64,000 bases of DNA from Meconema thalassinum (taxonomy: Eukaryota; Arthropoda; Insecta; Orthoptera; Tettigoniidae), in NCBI GenBank assembly GCA_946902985.2, contig OX336390.1, positions 527,576,861 to 527,640,860 on the forward strand. The letters run 5' to 3'. Below the pieces are notes generated by a model that was not told the DNA's origin, did not search any database, and worked only from the letters and a program-made list of their open reading frames with translations. Each line of letters starts with the position of its first letter. The first letter of the stretch is position 1. Both the position numbers and the translations under genes were made by a program. Positions 22,916-33,890 of this stretch are shown here, in pieces.

Positions 22916-23250
22916 CCATAAGAACTGTATGTGTGTGTGTGTATCTAATGCGATCGATATGCTGCAGATCAGAGACGACGGCGGTGCTTGAAGACGTGGA
23001 ATGCAATACATTATGCATGAGCCGGCTAGATCCATTGCAGTTGCTCCATGTTCCACTTAAAAATCCTATCAGGCTTTGTTGAAAACAGGAAGTTCAATTT
23101 TGTTCGGGCTCATATGTAGCTTTTTCTCCAAACGTGCCAATTCATACGAGTAGCACTGGTAAAGGGCGAGGGTGGAGGTGTAGAGTTTTATTTTTCTGAC
23201 AGTAACCAATAATTTTTACCCATTGCATTTCTTTTCACAGCACATTAACT

Positions 23251-23746
23251 TTGGTTGGTTGGTTCCTTAGTTTAGGGGCTGCGACAACGCGTACTTAGGT
23301 GTGTGTAGAATTTGTCTGATAACCGGTGTTTATTGTGGTGGTTGTATTAGTGTGTGTATCTGTGATAATGTTATGGACTGCAGACGATCAATTTATATTA
23401 GTAGTTCCTACTTTTGTTATTAAATGCTACCGTCCACGACACCTCGCTGTGAACTTGGCTACTAGATGGCATCGCAACCAGCACCTGGCGACGAACGCGG
23501 GAACTAATATAGCGTTATCAATTAGTCTAACCTCCAAATTGTAGCTTCACACAAGTGTAGTTAGTGGAAGGTTCTTTTGCATGCCATGAATCTATGACGT
23601 GAGCCCGCCGGCTTTACTTCACCTCCGAAGGAAGGCATACTGAGGAATTTTTAACGCTCTTAAATCCGACGACTTCGGCCGGGTTTGAACCCGCGACCTT
23701 GGGCATAGAAGCTCAGAATGCTATCAACTACGCCACCGAAGCCACC
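23251..23746 (-). mobile_element. SINE-A copy 3, full length
   Basis: Read on the minus strand, the tRNA-like head with GGGTTCAAACCC starts near 23740 and the CCAACCAACCAA tail ends at 23251. The 3' hairpin is damaged: the ATGACCGCG part is deleted. A body segment with the variant GTAGTTCCTACTTTTG joins it to the 37-38 kb copies. Confidence 0.82.
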
Positions 23747-24229
23747 CACATTAACATTAAAAGCATCATAGTGTCTGAAGGGGTGCAATCCTTGAACTTG
23801 TATTCTTGTCTTAAACATTGCTAGTCATTTTCCGACCCACCAGCGTTGCCAAGCGGTCTAAAGAAGGTTTCTCGGTTGGACTGGATTGCTAACGTGTGGA
23901 GAAAATGCATAGAGATGCTATTAAATATTATCTGTGTTGACTGATATTAATCTAAAATTATAAAAGCCTCCTTGTCAAACACTAGAAAGTAGTTTTATAA
24001 TTAAATTAACACGAACATATTTCGTTATATCAATGATAATTTAGTCAGCATGTAAAATCTTAGAAACTACGGTATCTTAACTACAACAACAACAACAAAA
24101 CTAAAAAGAAAATGGATATCCTTGCAATAAGTCATTAATTTAAATAAATGAAAGGTCACAAAAAAGAATTAATAAATAATTATAGGATGTGTGAAATACT
24201 TGGTCGTACCATATCCACCTGAGATATGT

Positions 24230-24425
24230 CATTTCAATAAATTTTGCACGAGGGAAAGGTTTGCTTCAGGACATAGACCTGCTGAAAAACATCTGTCGTT
24301 TATACATATGTATTAATCAGAAGGTTGAACAACGTATCACATTCAAAACTGAGATACTGGTACCAGTCACTTCAATAAATTTTGCACATGGGGTTTGCAT
24401 CAGGACATAGACCTGCCCGAATCTG
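24230..24425 (+). repeat. Short direct repeat pair
   Basis: TTCAATAAATTTTGCAC with a following CAGGACATAGACCTGC occurs at about 24234-24284 and again at 24370-24419. The period is about 130 bp. Confidence 0.65.
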
Positions 24426-24429
24426 TTTG

Positions 24430-27400
24430 TTGGTTATCACCGTCCGCTGTTCAAAATAGTTAATGTATATTTGCTAGGTAATTATACAATAATGGGATGT
24501 GTAAAATATTTCGACATTGATAATCCAACCGTAATGAAATTATAAGTTGAGAAATTCAATTAAGTAACATCATAAAACAGTGCATCAAAAGTGGAACAAG
24601 TAATGAATGTAATGTGACAATAACGATAATTTATAATTTGAGATTAACGTTCGGAGACCCAATGTTCTAATCCAGACACTGACTGCAGCCATTCTGAGTA
24701 GTTGCCGTGGTGGTACTGTCCCCGTATATTCTAGAGGCGGTCTGTTGTATATCCGAAGCACCAGCTGGATTCGTAGATCCTGACTGCTCCGGCGCAAAAT
24801 ACCAGTCAAGGATCTACGTCCAACTAGACCCTCGCGAATATACGTGGCGGAAATTACAATACAACTGTGAATTACATGAAAAATACACTTAGCTCGCAGT
24901 AAAACACCTACCTTATTCTCGGTGATCTCGTGGTCAGCCTCTCTGGACCTAAAATGGGTTTCACAGTTGCATCTCCTTATATCTAAAATAAATTATGACG
25001 ACACGGCTTCTAATAAAACTAAACGATTTAATAACAAAATGTAAACTAGGGCTAAACATTCACACAACAAAAATAAAATACACATTCCCATTCGCTCATC
25101 TCTACACTCACGCCACTGATAGCACTGCGTTCTATCAACATAATGACAAAATTTGGTGTAGCTTGTGTCCATACATCAAGCTGTACAATAGTAACACACC
25201 TCTGCGTATTTACATTCTTCTGGCACGCTCCCAAGAACATATGGGCGCTCGGCGCACGCGACCCTTGCCACGTGTCCGATGACATAACATTCACCGCTAC
25301 ATTCCCAGTCTAGCTGGTTTAAAAAAAAAGAAAAAGAGCGAGCCGTGCGGTTCACGACAATTCTCCCCATTTGTGCGGCCTGGCCGAACTATGGCCCTGG
25401 CTAGAAACGAGTTTTAAAGAAGTCCTCGCTATCCCAGCCTGGTCCACAAATGTGCTCTCCATAACAATAAAAGCTGTGTTAAAATGAAGCAGATTCACGT
25501 CAGACAAATACGTGAACTGCACGCAAATCCTACATGCTACTGACATAAAACTTCTACACACACTCTCATTCATACTCTCGCATTGTGACGTCCCAATGGA
25601 GTTCATTTCATTCGCACTGAACAAGAAACAAACCACATACAGTCACATACTCATTCATACTCTAACCTCTACGTTAAACAATCTATAAATTTCCTATTCC
25701 TAACATGTTATACACTCGATTGGCAAATAATAAAGGTTAACACTAAATGAATTTATAATTACGCTTATAGCACCAGCTATAGTCCTTCCAAAGTAATTGC
25801 GTCTAAATACACTCGAGCCTGCGCTCTGATCTAGCAGTTATGTCAAATAGAGTGAACTGTGATCCAAAAATATTCTACATCACCAGAAATAACCACCGCC
25901 AGTCTCTCCTATCTGATATGGTGTCAAAATAGTTTTAATACATTCGACCACTTGAGGTGAAACATATGCTGTTACAAGTCTGGTTTATAATCTCGATAAA
26001 AGTATAGCATAACAGCTGTCATCATCAATTTCCCGTTCCAATTTCAACCGTGACCCTTCCTGTCCTCTCTAAATCCCAGGTCGTGTATAACAAAATAAGG
26101 AGTACTCTCTACTCACAGTTTAATGCCTTGCCCATCTTAGTCATGCCCACGCAATGACTGTACTATAAAATGCGGAACACACCTTCGCAATAACCTCGTA
26201 TGCCAACTACATACGGAAATACATAAAAAAACACTATCAAAGGGTTATCAACTCCACTTCTTTTAACCTGGCATTCCTACAAAAGGGCATAATTTCTCAG
26301 CGTTGTCACCACAATCGCTGGTCGCATGAACAATAACAATTGTTAAATTATTAATTTATACATCTTAACGACCATTGGAATTCACGATACTGAACCTCCT
26401 CACTTAATACTCTTGAAAGGATACTCTGATAAGTATAAACTGTCGTGCATACATTTAATAAAAATACTACATCTCATCTTCACACATCTGGGTTCGATTT
26501 TAATCGAGGAAGGAATATTATGTCTACAACGTGACATGATATTACTCCTCGTAAATCCTTAATCACAACATCATATCTATGTGTTTGTGTCCAACAAGAA
26601 TCTATCACGACGAGGATAACAAACGATAACTACCCTAACGTCGGATGATAATTAATCTTCCAAGAAGATTATAGCTTCCAATAAATTAAATGACTGAAAG
26701 TTCAAAGCTTTCTTCAATAAAAACATACAGTTAGTCATATTCGTATTCTCTTCAATCAGAACGAATGTCTATAAGTTCTGAAGATAATACTCGTTTCCAC
26801 GTTAAATGTTTCTATTCCACAATGTGACATGATATTTCACAATTTATCACTACCAAGATCATCTTTCTTGACGTTTCTTCTCGACGGATAAAATGCCCAA
26901 ATTAAACTAATGAAAATTAATTTAATGGGTAACATAGACGAAAATGTCTATCACCTGCTTTCAGAATGAATACAAAAATGTCGAAAATAAATTACTGTTC
27001 CTTAAAGGAAATGACAAAAGCTTGTTCCTCGAACAAGTAAAATAATCTCAGTTCAGAAACTGGATTCCTAACAAACGAAGTTAATAGCATCGCAAGACGA
27101 TCACTATAATAAATTCCGAAGAATAAAAATACTATACATGGAGTACATAAATACTGTATCGAAATATGGATAAGGATTTGCTCAGAAAATGTCACTACAA
27201 GCTCTAACTACAAGGTTAGCGAACACTGCTACCTGGTCTCGAAGTCTAGAAGATCAAGATAGAGTATAACAAAATACTCGGATGTTACATCTCCCAAAGA
27301 TCTGGGCTGGATCCTAGCTCGTCTCCACGAACTCTTGACCTCAGGAAAGGAACGAATTCCCCCACTGGAAACAGCAAGCTCCGACCGGAATCGAACTGCG

Positions 27401-28126
27401 GGCCTCCAATCATCATCTTCATTTTGACCGGGATAACCCTGGACCTCTTGATAGTCTTGATGTTTCTTCTATCTCCGTCGCAGCACAGTCTCATCATAAC
27501 AGTGAGTAGCGTCGAAAGTTCTGCTTTCCACTTCAAAAGGCATTTGAAGAGAAAGTCTTGGACCTCACTCGTATAACGAACATTCATGTAGATGGAATCT
27601 GAACATCATTCTGTAGTGTCTGATGTTAATGTTGAGCTCATGTTTGACGAGAATGCACTAGAATATAGTTGTGCATCAAGTCTCATGGTGGCTCACTATG
27701 TAGACATTCACGAACAGTCTCCTCTAACGAAGCTCCATCGCTGCCTATATTGCTTCTATCGGCTTATACTCCTTGCGCACATAATAATTTAGTCCATAAT
27801 AATCTTCATAATACTAGACTGAATATTGTTCTTCCCTATGGAATACATCTACATCCTAAGTGTTGTAATACAGTTCCACACAAGCAATATTAATATACAC
27901 TCGTACTCACGGGTGGCTGCCGCCTGAGCTGCAGTCGCTCGGACAAAAGTGTCGTATCGCGCTGGAAAGAAACACTTTTCTCGCGCTTCACAAAACTGCT
28001 TATAATTGCTGAAATACTTCTCTCAAACTTCTGAAAGTTCGTAATATACAATATCTGCTAGTCAGCTACAATACTTAGTTGAAATAAATTCTCTGAAGCC
28101 GATCAGGCCGAAGTGATTGCGGTATA
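24430..28126. other. Unresolved 3.7-kb stretch; no gene identified
   Basis: The sequence is AT-rich and contains only short unrelated open frames on both strands. At 27286-27420 the minus strand has a tRNA-like GTTCGATTCCGGTCGG, possibly a solitary SINE head. Style and composition continue on the far side of the Tc1 insertion (29596-30250), so this may be one older large element interrupted by it. I could not find its ends. Confidence 0.35.
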
Positions 28127-28128
28127 TA

Positions 28129-28164
28129 CACACATCAAAAAAAGTTTTGCATCACCTCGGTTCC
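28129..28164 (+). repeat. Left terminal inverted repeat of Tc1-like element
   Basis: These 36 bp have an exact reverse complement at the right end (29558-29593). They would be bound by the N-terminal paired-type domain of the transposase. Confidence 0.95.
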
Positions 28165-28372
28165 CAGATCTCCGGCATATAGACGTTGACTGTGTATATT
28201 GTATCCAAGATACAGTCCCTTTGACTGTTCATAGATGTCACTAAAACTGCTCAAAGATGTAAACAACCATGCATGAGCAGGGCCTATTAGACGGAGGGGG
28301 TACGACAGCCGATCAGTTCCAGTCATTCCACCAGGACGAAGGTACGCTGCTCATGTTGTCTGTAGTTCTACC

Positions 28373-29398
28373 ATGCCTAGAAGGTCAATACCGCAGTTCG
28401 ATCGCGTCCGCATTGTTACTTTGTGTCAAGAAGGGCTCTCAACAAGGGAAGTTTCCAGGCGTCTCAGAGTGAACCAAAGCGATGTTGTTCGGACATGGAG
28501 GAGGTACAGAGATACAGGAACTGTCGATGACAGGCCTCGCTCAGGCCGCCCAAGGGCTACTACTGTAGTGGATGACCGCTACTTACGGATTGCCGCTCGG
28601 AGGAACCCTGACAGCAATGCCACCATGTTGAATAATGCGTTTCGTTCAGCCACAGGACGTCGTGTTTCAACTCAAACTGTGCGCAATAGGCTGCATGATG
28701 CGCAACTTCACTCCCGACGTCCATGGCGAGGTCCAGCTTTGCAACCCCGACACCATGCAGCGCGGTACAGATGGGCCCAACAACATGCGGAATGGACCCC
28801 ACGGAATTGGCATCACGTTCTCTTCACCGATGAGTGTCGCATATGCCTTCAACCAGACAATCGTCGGAGACGTGTTTGGAGGCACCCTGGTCAGGCTGAA
28901 CGTCTTAGACACACTGTCCAGCGAGTGCAGCAAGGTGGTGGTTCCCTGATGTTTTGGGGTGGCATTATGTGGGGCCGACGTACGCCACTGGTGGTCATGG
29001 AAGGCTCCGAAACGGCTTTACGATACCTGAATGACATCCTCCGACCCATAGTGCAACCATATCGGCAGAATATTGGAGAGGCATTTGTCTTCATGGACGA
29101 CAATTCTCGACCTCATCGTGCACATCTTGTGAATGCGTTCCTTCAAGATAACGACATCGCTCGACTACAGTGGCCAGCATGTTCGCCAGACATGAACCCT
29201 ATCGAACATGCCTGGGATATGTTGAAAAGGGCTGTTTATGGACGTCTTGACCCACCAACCACTCTGAGAGATTTACGCCGAATTGTCGTTGAGGAGTGGG
29301 ACAATTTGGACCAACAGTGTCTTGATGAACTTGTGGATAGTATGCCACGGCGAATACAGGCATGCATCAATGCAAGAGGACGTGCTACTGGGTATTAG
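28373..29398 (+). CDS. Tc1-like DD34E transposase, uninterrupted, 341 aa
   Basis: It catalyses cut-and-paste transposition into TA sites in the nucleus. Residues 1-120 hold two helix-turn-helix units of the paired-like DNA-binding region (TREVSRRLRVNQSDVVRTWR, then TVRNRLHDAQLHSRRP), with a basic GRPRATT hinge between them. The catalytic domain shows LFTDECRICL (first Asp), VFMDDNSRPHRAH (second Asp) and SPDMNPIEHAWD (Glu). I count exactly 34 residues between the second Asp and the Glu. The glycine-rich GGGSLMFWGGI box is present. The length is typical of full Tc1 transposases (about 340 aa). The ATG at 28373 gives the usual short N-terminus before the first helix. No stop or frameshift is seen, unlike every other transposase in the window. 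Activity is inferred, not shown. Confidence 0.95.
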   Translation: MPRRSIPQFDRVRIVTLCQEGLSTREVSRRLRVNQSDVVRTWRRYRDTGTVDDRPRSGRPRATTVVDDRYLRIAARRNPDSNATMLNNAFRSATGRRVSTQTVRNRLHDAQLHSRRPWRGPALQPRHHAARYRWAQQHAEWTPRNWHHVLFTDECRICLQPDNRRRRVWRHPGQAERLRHTVQRVQQGGGSLMFWGGIMWGRRTPLVVMEGSETALRYLNDILRPIVQPYRQNIGEAFVFMDDNSRPHRAHLVNAFLQDNDIARLQWPACSPDMNPIEHAWDMLKRAVYGRLDPPTTLRDLRRIVVEEWDNLDQQCLDELVDSMPRRIQACINARGRATGY

Positions 29399-29557
29399 AG
29401 GTAGTGGTGTGTACTGCAATCTGGACCACAAATGCTGAAAGTCTAGCTGTATGATGGTACAACATGCAATGTGTGTGTCTCATGAGCAATAAAACGAGCT
29501 GAAATGTTGTTTGTGTTGATCTCTATTCCCTTTGTATTTAACGGTTCCGGAACTCTT

Positions 29558-29593
29558 GGAACCGAGGTGATGCAAAACTTTTTTTGATGTGTG
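29558..29593 (-). repeat. Right terminal inverted repeat of Tc1-like element
   Basis: Exact reverse complement of the left 36 bp, followed by the duplicated TA. Confidence 0.95.
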
Positions 29594-29595
29594 TA

Positions 29596-30490
29596 TGATC
29601 CTCGCAACTTCACCTAGATTCAAGGCGTGGTCGTCTCCTAATTCCGCCCTTGCTTATGCCTTGTCTCCACGAGTCACCTTCTACTAGCTCGGTGAAACAC
29701 TCGGAACTCCTTTCTCTTCCAATCGCACACGTCTGACCTCTTCGACGTTCAGATACACAAGAGCCCCGGTGCTTGGCGTATCCCCTCCAAGTCTACCGAT
29801 TTTAGCCGCCTTTTCGAGTTCCCTCTCGAATTCGCGCGGGCTCTAGCAAATCGCTTATCCCTTCCAATAGCGGCCTGCTATTAACTTATAAATTATTTCC
29901 AATATTTTATTATCATATTCTTCTCTTTTCCAATATGTAAATTCACTCTCAAAGGGCTTAAATGAATTAAATATCCATAAACATTTAGTTGCTGGAACTC
30001 CCGTCTTCTCTAAAATTTCTTCCTATTGGCCGTAAGCTCATATCCAATGGGATAATTTATAACAATATTTAAACAAATCCTGGGAATATTCGCTGTTGCT
30101 AGGTCGATTCCAAGCTTCTAGAAACTTCCATTGCGCAATACAATCACGTGACGGAATTTCCCTCCTTGCTCGACGTCGCCTCACGACTGGTTTCTGCCAA
30201 GTTCCATCCATCATATTCCTTGGTTAAATTTTATCATGGGCTTCGAAAAAAATGTATTATTCCCATTTTCATCCCTTATCATTCATTTTACGGGGGCAGT
30301 ACCTTATTTGAGTGACTGGAGCACCGGATTATGATGCAATACATGCGCCAGGTAGGAATTTAGGCACTAGTTTGACCAGCACGCTGTCCTGATCTCAACA
30401 GACTAATTGGACTCTTTTCTGGAGTGTTAAAGAAAATCTATAATGGTAAAGTTGATGCAGCTGTCTGATTATAATTATCAATTCACTTAG
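29596..30490. other. No recognisable gene; continuation of the 24.4-28.1 kb segment
   Basis: This is mixed-composition sequence with no long frame. A short orphan tail (GTAGGGGCCGATACC, then TTAAAACAACAACAATT) lies at 30490-30525, just before a minus-strand SINE-C. Confidence 0.35.
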
Positions 30491-30537
30491 CAGTAGGGGC
30501 CGATACCTCCTTAAAACAACAACAATTATTATTATTT

Positions 30538-30895
30538 ATATTTGGGGCGGCAACATCGTGGTATTATAGCCCCGTGTATTTGGGTGTGTAGAATTTGTGT
30601 GATAACCTGTGCTATTGTGATGGCTATACTAGTGTATTTATTTGTAAATTAGGGATAGGATTGGGAAGGAGGCGGCCATGGCCTTAAGTAAGGAACCATT
30701 CCAACATTTGCCTGAAATAGAAGTGGGAAAATCACTTCCAGGATGACTGAGGTGGGAATCGAACCACCCTCTTCTCAGTTTTGCTCATAAGGTTGAGTGT
30801 AACCTGTTCCAGCCCTCACACCAGAATAAAACTTTCTTGGCAGAGCTGGGAATCGAACCTCCGAGGTGACAGCCAAGAACGCTAGCTGATACACT
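30538..30895 (-). mobile_element. SINE-C copy 8, full length, minus strand
   Basis: From the right, the head (AGCGTTCTTGGCTGTC and a GGTTCGATTCCCAGCTCTG B-box region) leads through the body (GGTTCGATTCCCACCTCAG) to the tail at about 30540. The tail keeps TTATCACACAAATTC but has a mutated hairpin. Confidence 0.83.
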
Positions 30896-31057
30896 ATTAT
30901 TATCATTTAGCTGTAGGATCAATGTTCTCAATTATTTATCATCCTAAGTTAATGCGCTACTTACTTACTTACTTACGTTTTAAGAAGTGTTCTCCATTAA
31001 CTACGGATGTGGCTCCGGAAATACTACCAACAACTAAAGAGAAACAAATAATAAATA

Positions 31058-31560
31058 AAAACTCAGCAATTCTTCTAGGTTTGTGCCGTGTCTTGTGTGT
31101 GGTTTCGCCTAGGACACCAAGCTGGCTCATCGGCGGGCTCTTGGTGTCCCCGCCCGGACCCCCACAGTAGTAACGAACTGCGCGCTACCTCCCTTTATAT
31201 AGGGTGCAACTGCACTACTTGACTGCGAGAACTAAAAGCCCAAGCAGCCTCAACCTCCATATGAAGGCTTCTAAAAAGATGGTATATTGGCTTTCACGGC
31301 CGGTGAATTAAAACTCAGCAGTTCTAGGTTTGTGCCGTGTCTTGTGTGGTTTCGCCTAGGACACCAAGCTGGCTCATCGGCGGGCTCTTGGTGTCCCCGC
31401 CCGGACCCCCACAGGAGTAACGAACTGCGCGCTACCTTCCTTTATATAGAGTGCAACTGCACTACTTGACTGCGAGAACCAAAAGCTCAAGCAGCCTCAA
31501 CCTCCCTATGAAGGCTTCCAAAAAGATGGTATATTGGCTTTCACGGCCGGTGAATTAAAA
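31058..31560 (+). repeat. Two tandem copies of a ~250-bp GC-rich unit with a TATA motif
   Basis: Each unit contains TTTGTGCCGTGTCTTGTG, GACACCAAGCTGGCTCATCG, CCCCGCCCGGACCCCCACAG, TTTATATAG, a GACTGCGAGAAC block and GGCTTTCACGGCCGGTGAAT. A third unit starts and stops after AAAA at 31560. The two units are nearly identical, which suggests recent amplification or a satellite fragment. CTTTATATAG 20-30 bp upstream of a conserved pyrimidine-rich stretch could be a promoter, but this is speculative. Confidence 0.85.
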
Positions 31561-31771
31561 TTAAATAATACATAATTCGAAATGAAGGCCTTCTAGGAAG
31601 CATTATGTAATTGGATTTGGTACCATAATTGGAAAATGTTTATGCATTGTTTTGACTTAGACCTATATAAATACATTAATGTTGTGTAATTATATTGAGG
31701 TTATACTGTCTATATCCATTGCTCTTTAGTGAAATTGAAATGAAAGTTCGCCGTCAGAGCGAGTCTCGTTT

Positions 31772-31805
<34 letters not shown>

Positions 31806-31829
31806 CGATTTGCGAGTCATCTGGAGGGG

Positions 31830-31962
31830 TCTAGGTTGTCCATCGAACTGAGTATGAAATCATAAAACATCACAAACACCATTCCTCGAGCCATAGGTTT
31901 AAATTCCCACGAACGGTGGTTCGGCTTCCACGTAATTAGGAGATCCTGTGGCGTCCTTCTAC
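31830..31962 (+). mobile_element. SINE-F copy 2, fragment
   Basis: GAACGGTGGTTCGGCTTCCACG and AGGAGATCCTGTGGC match the SINE-F core at 22845-22875. The rest is eroded. Confidence 0.5.
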
Positions 31963-31967
31963 TCCTT

Positions 31968-32400
31968 CTTGTGTAGAGACTAGCATTCTTGGCTGTCACC
32001 GTGGAGGGCCGGTGCGATTTTCGGCTCTGCTAAGAATTTTAATTCTGGTCCGAGGGCAGGAAAGGGGTACACTCAGCCTCGTTAGGCAAAACTGAGAAGA
32101 GGTGAGTCCGAATCCTACCTCCGCTAACCTTTCCGTGGTTTCCCCACTTCTACTCCAGGAGAATGCTATGAGGGTACCTAACGCAAGGCCACGATCCATT
32201 TTTTATGGCCTGCCTGAGATTACCCCGCATCCTGTCCAAATCCAAATCCTAGCCCAATATTGCAGATGCACAAGCCATGACGAATAGAAATAATACAAAC
32301 TAATACAGCCATCACAGTGGCATAAGTTATCAAGACAGATTCCTTTATAGATGACCACGATATCGCAAAGCACACAATTGAATTAACATTAACAACAACA
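31968..32400 (+). mobile_element. SINE-C copy 9
   Basis: The head GACTAGCATTCTTGGCTGTC, a mutated B box GGTGCGATTTTCGGCTCTG, the body AACTGAGAAGAGGTGAG and CACTTCTACTCCAGG, and the tail AGTTATCAAGACAG with ATGACCACGATATCGC are present. An AAC-rich tail ends near 32410. A piece of about 50 bp (CCTGTCCAAATCCAAATCC) interrupts the usual tail order. Confidence 0.78.
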
Positions 32401-32404
32401 ACAA

Positions 32405-32540
32405 CAACAAAAACGGAGTAAGCTCAGCCTCGAGAGGCCAATAAATAGGGTCGATTGCCCCCTCGGCCATCCTAGTAGTGGTTTTCCATGAGTTTCTTCT
32501 CCATCGAAGTCTTTCAATATTACATTGAATCACTCTCACA
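32405..32540 (+). mobile_element. SINE-C copy 10, internal fragment
   Basis: GTAAGCTCAGCCTCGAGAGG and CGGCCATCCTAGTAGTGGTT are SINE-C body landmarks without head or tail. The (AAC)n tract before it belongs to copy 9. Confidence 0.6.
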
Positions 32541-32544
32541 GACT

Positions 32545-32800
32545 ACCGGGTGAGTTGGCCGTGGTCGTTACAGCGTGGCTGCAGGCAGTCGCTCACATCC
32601 GGGATACGAGGAGGTTCAAATCTCCCCGCCGCCGGCAACCTTGAAGATGGTCTTCCTACCAGGCAAATGCTGGGGGTTGGTTCCTAACTACAGTATATGC
32701 CACACCCGCTACCTTCCAATTCTGCGTCCTTACATTCACACTTTCCTCTCCAGACAACACTCCACACACGACGGTACTCGTAGCTCACCCCATGTGTGTC
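32545..32800 (+). mobile_element. SINE-E (tRNA-like head)
   Basis: The head CCGGGTGAGTTGGCCGTGG is A-box-like and AGGTTCAAATCTCC is B-box-like. The body contains CAGGCAAATGCTGGGGTTGG, resembling the CCAGGCGAATGCCGGGATGG box of SINE-C. That suggests shared body ancestry with a different head. Confidence 0.65.
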
Positions 32801-33734
32801 CGCATAGAAGCAGCTGCAAACTCTGGCGAGCCGAACATGTTATCGGACACTCCCGGCACTAAAAGCCATACGCTCAAAGAAACTCTCACAGACTCACTTT
32901 TCACCGGGAACGCCATTTCATTAGGATCATAGTCATCTTCCTTCATATGTACTGTATAATCCGCAACTGTGTTTGCGCCAGTGTGTGAATGTGATGATGC
33001 CGATGAGAGTTGTTCAAATGAAGTATCTGCGGTTCCTACCACCTCTCTTTTCTTATTTTTATTTTTTTAGAATGGTTCATCAATTTCGAATTATGTGAAA
33101 TAAATGTTAACTTCACAGCCCTAACTGAGGCCAACGCTAAAGTAAAGTAAATAAAATACTGACTCCCGCGCCACAACACTATAGACACACCTCGCTGGGT
33201 ATTGTGATGTGTAAAGGAAACTAGGAGACACGTGAATCAGTTTAATTGACTTGCTAGTAGTGTCGATGGCATAGATCCAAGCAAGGAATTGCGAGGAATA
33301 TCTGAACAGCTTTTATAGCTGCGTGTGTGCTGTTCTACAATCCTCCTATCAGTATAACAGGTGTTACAAAATTGGCTAATTCCGCCTTTGTAGAGCTCCG
33401 TATTGATTAAATTTGGCAACGCTCCAAGAGATGAGGAATTTTACACAGAAATGTGAATGATGTAATTGTGTGACCTCATTTTTTAGATGCTGGATTATTC
33501 GTCCAGTTTTAGCGATGCAGCAAAGAACAAATCATGAGCTTATATATCAGCAGTTTCATGTCTGAGAATTTCATTTACAATGCTACTAATTGCTTCATAG
33601 GTGGGTGTACCGTAATTAGATAACCATTCCGCTCTGTCGGACACCGCTCGAAGGTCCATTATTCCCAGCTTATAGATGTTCGTTTCTAATATTCTAAACT
33701 AGGCGGTGATTAAGCTGCTTGCCTCCACCATGGT
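32801..33734. other. No recognisable gene or element
   Basis: There are short frames only, with a T-rich run near 33050-33070. Nothing in this segment matches the repeat families of the window. Confidence 0.4.
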
Positions 33735-33890
33735 TGACTCGGTTGGATTCACGATCAGTGTATGAGGATTAAGGTGAAATTCCACGACCGGTGGTTCGGC
33801 TTCAACGTAAAAATGAGATCCCGTGGTGCATAACCGCGTCAATAATGGTCACGTAGAACTACAACATTCCTTCCTTCCTTCATTGGACAT
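33735..33890 (+). mobile_element. SINE-F copy 3
   Basis: Landmarks are GACTCGGTTGGATTCACG, GGTGAAATTCCACGACCGG, TGGTTCGGCTTCAACG, TGAGATCCCGTGGTGCATAA and AATGGTCACGTAGAAC. It ends in a short (CTTC)n tract. Confidence 0.6.

Larger units (their letters stand above)
28129..29593 (+). mobile_element. Structurally complete Tc1-like transposon
   Basis: The 1465-bp element is flanked by TA on both sides (28127-28128 and 29594-29595). The first 36 bp at the left end are perfectly mirrored at the right end, beginning CACACATCAAAAAAAGTTTT and ending at CCTCGGTTCC. Weaker pairing continues for about 10 bp more. It contains one uninterrupted transposase gene with the DDE triad intact, so it could be autonomous. 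Its termini differ from those of the element at 61046-62457. Confidence 0.95.

Noticed and set aside
27286..27420. Minus-strand tRNA-headed SINE
   Set aside because: Only a B-box-like word is present; no second copy, body or tail could be matched in this window.
28560..28949. Alternate-frame ORFs within the Tc1 transposase
   Set aside because: Shadows of the 341-aa transposase; no independent support.
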